Shown piece by piece: positions 49,883-61,316 of a stretch of DNA of 64,000 nt. The stretch is from Tubulanus polymorphus. Its lineage: Eukaryota; Nemertea; Palaeonemertea; Tubulaniformes; Tubulanidae. The stretch's first letter is position 1, and every line of letters begins with the position of its first letter. Under the pieces are notes generated by a model that was given only the letters and a program-made list of their open reading frames with translations, had not been told where the DNA came from and ran no database searches. The stretch lies in NCBI RefSeq assembly GCF_964204645.1, contig NC_134027.1:4762485-4826484 (forward strand). Reading direction: 5' to 3'. A program made the position numbers and the translations under genes.

Positions 49883-49933
49883 CAATAAATGATTTACTAA
49901 TAACCCAATAAATGTTTTAAGGCGCAATAAATG
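49883..49933 (+). terminator. Three spaced polyadenylation signals of DNAH7
   Basis: CAATAAATG occurs three times, at 49883-49891, 49906-49914 and 49925-49933, 119-169 bases after the dynein stop. Each contains a canonical AATAAA. They probably act redundantly and suggest a small local duplication. Confidence 0.75.
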
Positions 49934-52918
49934 TTTCAGATAAGTGCCACAGAGTGCCTTTATTCATGTTCATTATGTTATACATTTTTATATCAATTTC
50001 ATTTAGAGCTATCTACGTTTTATGATTCTAGTCTATCGGTTAGATAATTATTGTTACAATACACGGCGTATTCTTATTTTACTTCATCTAAACGTTTTGT
50101 TATACTTCGTATTTTATTATATGTATTGATTCTTCTGTGACTTGAGAAATTCTGTGATTAATTGTATTATACCTGTATTCATTGTTATGCTGCCTGTGAT
50201 AATTTTCTTGTTGTTTAATAAGAGTATTAAATTACTTTTTATTCCGTCCATTTCTTTCCTCTTGTGCTTAGACATTCCCAGATGACAAGAAACGATTGAA
50301 GTTTAAAATGAAAAATTCAAGATTATTTTTTTATAAAATAAAAACTGCAGCACTTATCATAGTATATATAAATTGTACATCTATGTATTCTTATAAAACA
50401 CTTTATATACAACTATTATCAATTAAGTAATTTTCTGTTGAACCAGAATGATTTTGTACTTAATTTAGATGTTGAAATAAATAAAAGCTAAAGTTAACTT
50501 ATAATTGTTGATTATTCACGATTGTTTTTTTTTTCGATATCAAAGATGGTCAGTTATATTGCCAAAGGATATTGATCAAATTAGACATTTCGAGTAACTT
50601 AAAGTAACGGTTATTTCTTCATTCATCTCGATCTAATGTATGGAGCTATAGACTAAAACAAAGCTACGGTGGCTGAGCAAAATACCACGATGATAAGGAC
50701 AAGCGTCGTGCAATTCTATTTTCTAGTCAGCGAATTCACACGCAACTGGCCGTTATCTCTAAAAAAAACGAGTAAAAAACTATTGTTTATCGCGGTTGCT
50801 GTAACAACTGATACTTCACGTGAAGCAAATACAGATAACTGTTTCCGCAACAAACATTACTCGGCATCGATTCAGTCATCAGACAGACACTCGAGACACG
50901 ACTGAAGTAATATACAGTAACAACGGGCCGCAAATTCTTGTAATCAATAATCTGCGGTAAATGTAGTGGAAAATTGCTTTAGACGCAGAGGACATTTCTC
51001 TTATCTTGAGTTGTTTGATAACGTATACAGTTTATTCATTTGAAAATTACGGTATATATTTCAAACGTTTGGACTCCCGCGTCGACAGTGAATTTCAGTA
51101 AAGTTTTGATACCGTCTGCTCGTCGCAGTACGTCACCCTTGGCGACACCGAAGTCACGTGGTACGGTTATATCAACAGTACTGCGCAATGCCAGCACCTG
51201 TTTCGATATCTCAATTAAATACAGGTTTTACGTGAAAGTGGGACGACTCTTTTCGCACAAACGTTGGAAGTATATATCATAACAAAGTACGACAGGTGTA
51301 CATAGCGAGGAATATTAACTAAACATTAGTGGTAGGTTCCGTAATGCAAATATTTATATATAAATAATAATAATTATATATAATCAAAAACTTTCTAAAC
51401 ATCCGTCCAAATTACACCTAATCGTACTGTAATGATAGACATTTTTGTAGTCACGGTACAAATCATTTTACGTGTGGTTTTTTTACGTATATACGTATAT
51501 ATCGATAGTAATCAATGTGATTGTTTTGTCTACAAGACTAGAACTCTTTTACATGGGAAACTTTCATACACATTTCTTTATCTCTTACGTAATAGATATG
51601 ATGAACTTCATGTATATCTCTACCGACATACGATGCTCTAGGCAAATAATGTAGAGAGCAATTCATTTTTTTTTTGCTTAAAGGTCTCCAAGCATTTTCA
51701 ATTCATCATTAAATCCATTAAGCCGGTTTGGCCATTCAGTATTTTTTAAAGGAAATGGCAAATGAATGTCAGGAAAATTAATTTGAATGAAGTTATATCA
51801 ATGATAAAAATGCAGATTTTGTAACTTGATTGGATATACCGTAATATATCTCCAAGCAAAGGCTATTCATAAGATTATGAATAATCAGCTTGTCTATGCT
51901 ATATTATATTGACTTGCAAAAATTACAAGTCTATAAATGAACGCATGAAGGAAATTTCGTTCGTACCAAGATATTATATTTTCTTAAACAAAAGCGCAGT
52001 GGTTTTCACCTTGTAGCGAATAGTTCACGTAAATCCTAAATATTTGCTAATCCGACCGTGTGTATTTGCTATACGCAGACCCTTACAAATCATTATCAAA
52101 CTGTTATGAGATTAATAAATTCTAGCCTGCTGTATGTATATGTATAGTAACTGGTTACTGTGACAATTGCGGTCATCATCAAAAGTACATTTCAAACATT
52201 GAAATAATTGTTCATCTTTGCTGCAAACATTTATGCTGAATAAATGCCGCATTGTGTGGCATTGACATCGAAAAATATTTGAAATTGTATAATCCTACAA
52301 CGAATAAGTCAAAATGCAATAGAAATATACAACTCACGTCAATAAAATTATATTTTGGGAGCATTTGAAAAAAAAGTCTTACGTTGAAAGAGACGTACGT
52401 ATATAATTGGTTCTTCGTTGGTCGCGCGTTGAGTTTTAGTTTGTCGCCCGAATTACTCTTTTAATTAATAATTTCTTAGGATTCATTGATCGAATGCTCC
52501 CGAATGAATGGGATTGTTTATAACAGGTTCGATCGATTCACTACTTCAATCGTCGTCAACGTACACAATCAAAAACAAAACAATGGATTTCACTATAACT
52601 TCTAATACGCGCCTGAGTGAGGAATGCGAAATTATGCGCTGAAACATATCTAGATCTCCCTCTATATTAACAACGAGTGGGAATATTATGTAATCTATTT
52701 TCAAATTTAATCTAATGTGACTGACTGAAGTAGTATTGAAGACAAACTTCAATCTCCATAAATTAGCGACGATCAACGTTATATCGTAGAACTGAAGATA
52801 TTTACAATGGCGAACTGACGGTTTGGATATTGATGATCAGGGAAATATAGTCTAGTTTCCTGAGTGATCTTTCATTTAATTTAAGAGATAATCTTCTATC
52901 ATGCTCATTTTCTCGCAG
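49934..52918. other. 3 kb between DNAH7 and the next gene
   Basis: Mostly AT-rich non-coding sequence. Two GC-richer islands stand out. One, at about 50,640-50,920, has an open frame of 78 codons on the plus strand. The other, at about 51,036-51,290, is open on both strands. No domain is recognised in either. The remainder (about 51,300-52,900) should contain the promoter and an untranslated first exon of the gene at 52.9 kb, because its coding start lies 14 bases after a good acceptor (TCTCGCAG, 52911-52918). Confidence 0.55.
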
Positions 52919-52932
52919 GATCTGGTGGCGAT

Positions 52933-54840
52933 ATGAGTACTGCCATGTCCAGCACCACGACATTGCCGCAGTTATCGCGTCGGGCACCGAAGAGCACGGC
53001 AACATGTGGACCAATCATGCAAGTAGTGCCTCTACCCCGAAAAAGTGTCACCCCCACGTACGTACGGACGCTTCAGAGCGTCCAAGTGCCACATCTTTAT
53101 GACACATTCCCTCAGCGGATTATAACAAGCATCGATTCCTCAGATTTCCGTCGCTTGCCGAATCGAGTGAACCCCCTGAGACCGCGCCTTCCCCAACGCC
53201 GAACAGCCATGATGGAAACCGTGGAACCCGCCTGGGAAAATCAGAAGAGGAGCGACGTCATGCAACGTATGAACTATGTGAGATACCACGCGGCTTATTC
53301 GAAATACCCGTACGGAAGTCCAGCAGATAAGGAACTATATAGGTAAGCATTACTAACAGTCGTTGGTTCATCATCATTTAAGCCATGCCGTTGGATTATT
53401 ACTGTGCTTTCATATCATTTGAACAACACTTTTTCGTTTGCATGTTTAGAATTCATAGTATGTAATGAGTGTGCAATTTTCGTATCGGCGACTAATTTTT
53501 GTTGTAATATTCTGTAATACACTCATCAATATATTTCTAATACCTGAAACTCAATGGCGCAGTAGGGCTCCTCTTTTTAACGCACCGAATATAGAACTCT
53601 CTTTCATTGTATCATGATAAAAAAATCGCGTGGCCGAAATCTGACGAGTTTTGCAAAGGAAGTCTTTTATACAAACACCCAATAGATCCAATCATACATA
53701 ATACAAACGTTGGTGATCTACGTGTATAAGACTGGAGTAATCCTATTCATGTTAATAAAATTGCCACCCTCGAATCTTTTTAATGGTGCCTTTGATGAGA
53801 ACTGTGATTTTTGACTTGTTGCAATATCGAGAGGAAAATATAATATTTATCGTAAAGTTCTACATAACAAATTATAATGGAGCTTTCGTATCGCGGCGTA
53901 TGAAATTTCGATGTGAATGGCTTAGGATTCCACATGATCGCCAAATATGCAGAATTTATTGATTGGAGCAGAGGCTTTGTGTGATATAACAACCAGTTGC
54001 ATTGTAAATGAGAGTTAATCAAGATCAATCACAACTTGGTGCCATGACAACCATATAATTGATGACCAATTTCATCAATCAGATTAACTTTTAGCGCCAA
54101 AGCCTGCTTTATGGTGCAACCAGGATGAGAGCCGAATTATAATACACGCATTCAACAAAAAATATGAACTATAGATATCGCTTTAAAAAAAAACTTTGCA
54201 CGGACAATGATTGCTTTGGAATCAAACCCCATCGTGTAAAAACGTAGCGTGTGGAGAACCCGGGCATCGATCCCGGTACCTCTCGCATGCTAAGCGAGCG
54301 CTCTACCATCTGAGCTAGTTCCCCGTGGCTTCAATGTGGTGTTGTAGTAGCAAACCATTCGTTACTTTCGTTACACCGCCTACCTATTCGTCTTTATTTT
54401 AGGCGCGTGATACGTGAACATTTAAAGGACCAGATGGACGAGAGTAACTTCAGGTCGGCATCAGAATTCGGCAATAAATCTATAGAAAGTGTTATAGCCT
54501 TACAACAAGATCGTCAACAACTGATGGAGGATTCTCAAAAATACTTCGATCATTACAACTCAATGAAAGCGTATAGAGACGAAAATAAAAAGGTATTTCA
54601 TAAACAGACAATTTTTCTTTTGTTATAATATATTTTAGACCCAGTGGCCAATACCGATAAACGTTAATTTAAGATCACGGTGATTAAGCAACTATTGTCG
54701 ATGATTCAATGTAAACTGTTTGTTTCTAGATGATGGAAGCACGCTGGGAAAAAGAACGCCTGGAAAGAACAGATACTTTACGAAAAGAACGTGAACTTTT
54801 GAGGTACACGCCCATCAACTGGAGTAAGACATTGAAATAA
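52933..54840 (+). CDS. Unrecognised helical protein, 236 aa
   Basis: Three exons, coding 52933-53342, 54403-54592 and 54730-54840, join in frame through GT-AG introns. An acceptor 14 bases before the ATG implies an upstream untranslated exon. The N-terminal about 95 residues are Ser/Thr/Pro/Arg-rich and likely disordered. From about residue 95 the chain is charged and helical, with coiled-coil character around ESVIALQQDRQQLMEDSQKY and RWEKERLERTDTLRKEREL, and it ends YTPINWSKTLK. There is no signal peptide or membrane segment. The GC-rich coding exons against AT-rich introns, and the clean splice frame, argue for a real gene. The style recalls small ciliary or sperm axoneme proteins, but I do not recognise the family and assign no function. 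AATAAA at 55094-55099 or 55118-55123 could serve its 3' end. Confidence 0.7.
54238..54242 (-). terminator. Pol III terminator of the tRNA-Ala gene
   Basis: Read on the minus strand, a run of five T lies nine bases after the tRNA 3' end, as expected for RNA polymerase III termination. Confidence 0.8.
54252..54324 (-). tRNA. tRNA-Ala (AGC)
   Basis: The 73-base cloverleaf has a 7-bp acceptor stem GGGGAAC/GTTCTCC that includes the G3-U70 wobble pair, the alanine identity element. It has a D-arm TAGCTCAGATGG, an anticodon loop TTAGCAT with anticodon AGC, and a T-arm with GATCGAT in the loop, as is usual for animal tRNA-Ala(AGC). No intron is present; CCA is not encoded. The discriminator base is A. 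The gene lies antisense inside intron 1 of the helical-protein gene and has its own internal A and B boxes. Confidence 0.97.
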
Positions 54841-55826
54841 AGCAGGCTGACATCTTTCTGGTGTATTAGCCTACCATATTTAGAAATGGCCGGACCATCG
54901 CATGAATGTCAAACGGATCCACTCAAAATGTCCTTTTTATAAATAATTTATTTGAATAGTTCATTTTTTCGTTCGTTGGATGTTTATTTTTATAGCACGC
55001 TATAGTGAAAATAGTCTAATTAATGTTTGACAATCATCGACCATCATCATCTGAATGTACGCCGTATGTAGTTTAAATGTACGCCGAGTGTCAAATAAAC
55101 ATCGAAGTGCCTTTCTAAATAAAGCTTGCAAATATAGTTTGAAATATAGTTTAAAAAGAACGGTCATCTGTAACTATTTAACTATATTTAAATATTAGAT
55201 GGAATGGAGTTTTGTTCAAACCATCTATTCTCAATCCAGCATAGCGGTCAGCTTGTGCCAAATAGGATCTCCATTTTAGTCTAGCATGTAGCCTAGACAC
55301 ATTTTTCGGTTGAGTGAGTGCGCTATTTCGAAGAATTCACTCTCGTTGGAGATGATTCATGTTATCTCTCATTTCTAGAAGGAATCGAAATCTTCCTTTA
55401 ATACTGCTTGTTTGTATTGCATAATTTATCCTCCGCTTTTAGGGAAATGTATAAAGCATCTGTCTGTGATAAAATATTTTGGATCGAAAATGTAAAAAGT
55501 CGTGTATTTTGTGTTTAATATGTCATAATAAACTGAATCAACAAAATCTATGTGAAGCTTTTTTATGTAGAGGAAATTAAGGGTAGCGCGAAGAACGTCT
55601 GTGATAGAAACGACCGTCAGATTTGTGGATCGATTGGGATCGCATCTGGTTGTAGGCTATCATTTCTGAAATTCGACAAGAATATTCGCGCAAAACTCAC
55701 TGGCATGTGAGTGTCAGATCTATGGACGTATTTTACTTATCTAATCTCAAGGCATCTCAAGGTCGTGTGGTAACCCGGAAATTGATTGAGTTGACATTTT
55801 GGCTTTACATTTCTAGTTTTTCGACC
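54841..55826. other. Region between the helical-protein gene and ALDH5A1
   Basis: 986 bases containing the 3' untranslated region of the upstream gene, with two AATAAA motifs near 55.1 kb, and the promoter of ALDH5A1. The ALDH5A1 frame is open upstream of its ATG, with an ATG at 55722 and none between. I prefer the downstream ATG because it gives a normal mitochondrial leader. No repeat or RNA gene is seen. Confidence 0.55.
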
Positions 55827-58398
55827 ATGCATCTACTAAAATATTTAAGTTTCACACGATTACCATCACTAAAATCCACACAGAATGTGCGGTACATCTC
55901 ACTTTTAAAGGATAAAGCTTATGTCAATGGGAAATGGGTGACAGCTTTAGACGGGAACTCATTTACAGGTAGTTTAAAACCCGATCATATCAGACTGTTA
56001 AAAATCCTTATCTTACATTGAATGCAAGACTATCTACTGGTATCACATTTTGTGTTCACATTATCCAGTCACAAATCCTGCCGATGGAAGTAGTGTAGGA
56101 ACTGTCCCTGACATGAGTAAGGAGGATGTAAAATCTGCTATTGATGCTGCAAGTCAAGCATTTCGACGATGGAATAAGACCACAGCCAAGGTAACAAACA
56201 GATTTGACTCACTTTTTTCCTCGTTCATTTAGAATGCTTATCTATCAGGTTTACTTATCAATTTTCAGGAGCGTGGCGTGATCCTGAGGAAATGGCACGA
56301 TGGTTTGATGGCAAATCAAGAGGATTTAGCAAAGCTTCTGACCACAGAAATGGTAGAGCTAATATATAATCTATATATTCAGACTAAGCCTGGGAGTTAA
56401 TTAAGTCTGTACAGTTATTAATTATCATTTTTCAGGGAAAACCTTTAGCTGAATCACTGGGTGAAATAAATTATGGAGCAAGTTTCTTACAGTGGTTTGC
56501 TGAAGAAGGAAGACGATGTTATGGACAAGTGATTCCAACCCCTTTAAATGGTAGACGTGTTCTGACAATCAAACAGGCTGTTGGTGTAGCCACATTTATA
56601 ACTCCTGTAAGTGTTTGTTCAGTGAAATAAAAAGATTGTTTGTTGTTTTTGTTCTTACCGGGGGTCAGTTGCTCAAAAGTTGGTTAAAGATAACCAATGG
56701 ATAAATACCATAGTAACAATGAAGTTTTAATTGTCACTATGTCAACTATACACTGGTTAACTCTAACCAACCTTTGAGCAACTGGCCCAAGGGGTTGGTT
56801 AGAGTTCTGATGTTTAAATACTTTTATGTAGTGGAATTTTCCGAATGCAATGATAACGCGTAAGGCTGGAGCAGCATTAGCTGCAGGATGTACTGTCGTT
56901 ATCAAACCAGCTGAAGAGACACCTTACTCTGCTTTAGCATTATGCGAGGTAACACACAATCTATGAACCCGGTAATCATTTTTGGAATTTCTTCTAGGCC
57001 TACAGGTAAGTCGTATTTTACTAAGATGTATGATGTATATTTTAGTTGGCAGAACAAGCAGGCATTCCTCCAGGAGTCTTCAATGTAGTGACTTGTTCTA
57101 GAGAGAATGTTGATCAAGTTGGCAAAGAGCTTACTATGTCTTCTGATGTTGCTGCTTTTTCATTTACTGGCTCAACAGCTGTTGGCAAAGTGAGTAAAAT
57201 AGACCAATTATCAATATGTTATACTGAACTACTTTTATATATTCTTTATGATTTTCAGCAACTTCTCGCCCAATGCGCCAGTACTGTAAAGAAAGTAGGA
57301 ATGGAGCTTGGTGGTAATGCACCATTCATTGTGTTTAATTCAGCAGATATTGATAAAGCAGTGTCTGGACTGATTAACTCTAAATTCAGAGCTAGCGGCC
57401 AGGTATGATAAACATTGATTTTAAAATATCCATCAGTTATAGGCTCCTGCTAGAACATGTTTTAATTCATGAAAATCAAAAAATTGTTGCATAAAACATG
57501 CTTTTTGCAGACCTGTGTGTGCGCTAACCGCATACTAGTTCAAGATAAAATACACGATGAATTTGTTGAAAAAGTAGCAGTTGCTATGACCGAACAGTTA
57601 AGGCTAGGCAATGGTTTAGAAACCAGCGTTTCTCAAGGTCCTCTGATTAACACTGCAGCTGTCGCTAAGGTTAGCTTACATAATATATACAGTTATCTAT
57701 CATATTACCAGAGGCCTAAATGAAAATATTAAGGATTGAAAGATTATGTCTGATACAGGTTGAAAATCAAGTAAAAGATGCAATATCTAAAGGTGCTCAA
57801 TTGGTTCTCGGAGGTAAACGCAGCCGATTAGGTGAATGCTTTTTTGAACCGACTCTTCTGACGAATGTAACTTCTGATATGGAATGTGCTTCAAATGAGA
57901 CTTTCGGACCGATGGCTCCTGTCTTTAAGTAAGTCAATTATCAATCACAATGATATTGTTTTAAGTTATTCACATTGTGCATGTTAAGTTATTCACATTA
58001 CATGCATCAAGTTGCGTAACTTATTGTGAAGTTTTACCGCGTCACTGTCATTGTTTATAGATTCAAGACCGAAGAAGAAGCATTATCTATAGCTAACGAT
58101 TGTCGACATGGCCTAGCAGGTTAGTATAGCATATACAATTAGCTGATGTACCACACTATGACTTTAAAACCGATATTTGATTTTTATAGGATACTTTTTC
58201 TCCAATGACATTAATCAAGTGTGGCGTGTAGCTGAACAACTAGAAGTTGGAATGGTGGGAATAAATGATGGAATTATATCAGGATGTGAGACACCCTTTG
58301 GTGGTTATAAAGAATCCGGGCTTGGACGAGAAGGGAGTCATAATGGTTTGGAAGAGTTTGTGGAGACGAAATATTTGTGTTTTGGTGGTTTAGAGTGA
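55827..58398 (+). CDS. ALDH5A1: Succinate-semialdehyde dehydrogenase, mitochondrial
   Basis: Oxidises succinic semialdehyde to succinate with NAD+ in the last step of the GABA shunt. Exons: 55827-55968, 56069-56190, 56269-56352, 56436-56606, 56832-56948, 57046-57189, 57259-57402, 57511-57669, 57759-57928, 58061-58119, 58190-58398; they join in frame to 506 aa. The first about 30 residues are basic, lack acids and look like a mitochondrial presequence. The aldehyde dehydrogenase fold follows, with PWNFPNAM, the NAD-binding FTGSTAVGK, the general base Glu276 in MELGGNAP, and the nucleophile Cys310 in GQTCVCANR. The second cysteine (312), which forms the redox switch in the human enzyme, is kept. 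Intron 7 falls between Gln308 and Thr309, right beside the catalytic site. AATAAA at 58669-58674 may end the transcript. Intron 4 contains a MITE. All key residues are present, so it should be active. Confidence 0.97.
56662..56788. mobile_element. Small palindromic MITE in ALDH5A1 intron 4
   Basis: The 127-bp unit is an imperfect palindrome whose halves pair over their whole length. The ends read GGGTCAGTTGCTCAAA and, in reverse complement, GGGCCAGTTGCTCAAA. The interior also matches (TTGGTTAAAGATAACC against TTGGTTAGAGTTAACC). There is no coding capacity. The long terminal inverted repeats with little between them fit a miniature inverted-repeat transposable element. I could not define a convincing target-site duplication. 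Confidence 0.75.
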
Positions 58399-59089
58399 CC
58401 ACTATCACTATTAAACATATTTAATCCCTGCAGTTCTATTGTGATACTGATGGTACGAGTGTGAAAGACACATCTATTTTTTTTTAAAGTGCTATCTTAT
58501 TAGCATTATTATTCTTGGTTTAGCACCTTATTCATCTCTGCAAGTTTCATTGCACTGGGGCTCCTCGCCTCAGCACGTGTAGCTGTACAGCTTTAGAGTC
58601 CACTTGGTGTCCTTCTCCATAATGTCAACCAACTGAGATTTCGTTAATTATAAAAATTTTGTCAAGAAAATAAATCATATATAGTTATAGATAATCTCTG
58701 AGGGCTGCAGCTAATCGAAACTTGTATTGAATTTTTCATAATTTCTCTCCGAGCACCCGCTGCGTTTTGTTAAGTTTCTTGTGGAAGAAACTACATTGTA
58801 TAATTTTATACCTGTAGATCCTAGTCAATTTAAATAAATTAGATTTATACCATATAATTTGATAACTCAAATTCGTTACTTCATGGGACTCTGCATTGAC
58901 AAGAATGACTGGAAGAATTTGTCCATAGGAGGATTCTTGAATACCCGATTGACTTTAAAGGAATCTTGAAAAATGACTGAGGAAACAATATTTTTTTAGG
59001 TGCACAATAATGTGTATTGTAACATATCTCTACAATTGACTCGTATCGAGCCCTTAATAAAACAATGCTAATTCTCACAAAAACCATTC
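58399..59089. other. Convergent 3' region of ALDH5A1 and NOB1
   Basis: 691 bases between tail-to-tail genes. The plus-strand AATAAA at 58669-58674 is the best signal for ALDH5A1. For NOB1 I find no canonical minus-strand AATAAA close to its stop. There are no other features. Confidence 0.55.
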
Positions 59090-61121
59090 TTACTTCCGCC
59101 TTCCTCGACGTTTACGAGATTCATTCGGATTTCTTGACTTTTGTCCTTTGTGATCACGGATACCTAACTGAGCTGCACGACTAGTGACATCATTCAACGA
59201 AAACGGTGATGAATTTGCCACATAATCTGGACTAAACACGTCTAGTTTGTTGTTTTTTGAAAATTTCGTGGTTCGCTGTTGCGCAATTATTTGGTCTTCG
59301 CAAAGTATTGGATTGTTTGCATGTTTTCCACCCTTCGGCATAGGCAATGAATACTAAAACATAAGATATAGATACACCATCAGTAAATGCTATGTTCCGT
59401 CAGTTGATATTCCACATCTACAGATATTGTTCACTGCAAAGTCACGACACACAAGCCATTGAAAAAGATTAAATGCATCATATACTGTACCTTTAGTCCA
59501 CGAGTTGTCATTGGCTTCCTTCGTGAAAGGAAGTACTGTATCGAACCATCTTCATTTACTGTCATTGTTAATTTCTGTAATGTGTGGTTTCCGCAGTGAG
59601 GACAAAACTCCTTTTCAAGATTTTTCGTCAGTCTACACACAAAATATTAATCATTAAGTTTTTTTGTCAAATGAAATTGGGAACACGTTTGTTGCCATTA
59701 TATCTACTGGTACTTTACTTACTTCAAACATGCAGAGCACCTTAGAACAAAGTTTTTCGTTTTCTTGATTAACATACCATCCACAGAAACGACATTAAGT
59801 CCCATTTGTATTAAGACATTCTTGAAACAAAGATCTCACAGTTGTTAATCTGGGTTTTATAGCAACATTAATCTGCATTCAATTCATGAGGGTGTAACTT
59901 ATTCACCTGTATAGCAAAATCAGTTGTTATACAGCCAACTGTAACTTCTGCTTTCTCAGTATTCTGATCCCCCATTGCTTTCCTCGCGGCTTTTAAATTT
60001 GAAGGCGTAATCCATCCACCATCATCACTACTGTCATCATCGCTTTCCCCTTCACTTTCTTCCTCTTCTTCCTGTAGCTCCTCATCATTCACAGTATGTT
60101 CATATTCATTATGGAGTTCATTTCGCTGACTTTCCGGGCTGATGGTATCATTTGATACTATCTCTGAACTAACCGGACTAGATTGTACTAATTCAACTGC
60201 ATTCGATTTTCCATCATCTATTGAATCCTCTGTTACCTGATTTGTCTTCTACAATTGAAAAAAAATTTGTGTTCCAGCAACATATTTTTCCGAGAGTTTA
60301 ATCTGAGAGCGAAAAAATATCTTCTTACTTGTTTGATATAAAATCCAGCAATATCTGTCGGTTTCTCTAAAGATTTTTTACTCGCTGTCCAAACTTCCTG
60401 AAATACGACACATGTTATAAATACTATATATCATTCTAGGACTAGATTTATAGCTTAATTAAGCGGTTTTCTCTTTACAATACCTGTTTCACTGGTTCAG
60501 TCCGTATATGTTCGGTTCCGGCATTTTCTTTCTCCAATAAATAAGCTAACGCGATCACTTTAATGTCGACTGATGATAAACTCCTGTAGTCTCCAGTTTT
60601 CCTCGCGAAGTCTGAAACTAAAAACACCCCAAATTAGACACTGATGGGGTAGAGCTAAAAAGTGGAATATTTTGGGACACATTTTGCGTTTCAGGTACGG
60701 AGTAATCATACATAAGCCTACCTGCTTTTACGCATTCAGCTGAAGGTTCACGGAACTGAAGTTTGTAGGGAAGGACTTGCAATCTTTGTTTTGTGGCTTT
60801 GTCCCTAATTTCGTTGACCACCTCAGGCAAAGTATAGATATTGGCACCAATTTCCTGAAACAATTTGATATAATTAACAAATCAGAAGAACCTACATTAA
60901 ACTGAAATAATGTCACACAGACTAGGCCTAACATTTATTCATATTTCACTTTTTTATCAGCTTAACATAGTATCTGGTTCAGTGAAAAAGGTTACATAAT
61001 CTCAACAGTAGACATTCCATATTCGTATCGTCTTAATTGTCAAATGTTAACTCACGTGAAGTGGCGCGTTTCTAATAAAACCTCCAGAATCTACAACAAC
61101 GTGTTTCACTAAACTCGCCAT
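59090..61121 (-). CDS. NOB1: RNA-binding endonuclease NOB1
   Basis: NOB1 makes the final cut at the 3' end of 18S rRNA in cytoplasmic pre-40S particles. Exons in transcript order: 61121-61056, 60854-60722, 60617-60484, 60397-60329, 60248-59907, 59820-59723, 59632-59491, 59353-59090; 415 aa, human about 412. The N-terminus is a PIN nuclease domain, with the metal-binding Asp in VVVDSGGFIRN and further acidic residues in YRSLSSVDIKVIALAY. A linker follows, with an acidic run (ELQEEEEESEGESDDDSSDD) and the conserved GGWITPSNL. The zinc ribbon is intact: RCSACFKL in exon 6 and FCPHCGNHTL in exon 7, giving C-x2-C and C-x2-C. The tail ends in the basic RKRRGRRK. The start ATG is in exon 1, 195 bases from the MOV10L1 start on the other strand. 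Confidence 0.97.
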
Positions 61122-61316
61122 TGCTCCAATGCTTCCGCGTTGTACACTAAATCGCGGATTAGACTGTGGACTTTCATTTTGATCCAAGATGGCGGCGCCC
61201 ATGGTAATTTTGACACTGGTCTTTAAAACTAAAATGAAATTTGTACTTTTTTGTAAGTTATATCCAGTTCTATTTCATTTTTAGTGAATCTTAGATGCAG
61301 TGTGATATTTGAATGG
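61122..61316. promoter_or_regulatory. Bidirectional promoter of NOB1 and MOV10L1 with a YY1-type motif
   Basis: Only 195 bases lie between the divergent start codons. AAGATGGCGGC at 61186-61196 is the YY1 consensus, oriented on the plus strand and close to where transcription must start; this motif is common at housekeeping and ribosome-biogenesis promoters. The stretch around it (GATGGCGGCGCCCATGG) is the GC-richest part of the locality. Confidence 0.7.

Noticed and set aside
52546-52776. Minus-strand frame ending in FLIVYVDDD, resembling the reverse-transcriptase YVDD box
   Set aside because: No other reverse-transcriptase motif lies upstream, the frame stops directly after the DDD, and the composition is that of random AT-rich sequence.
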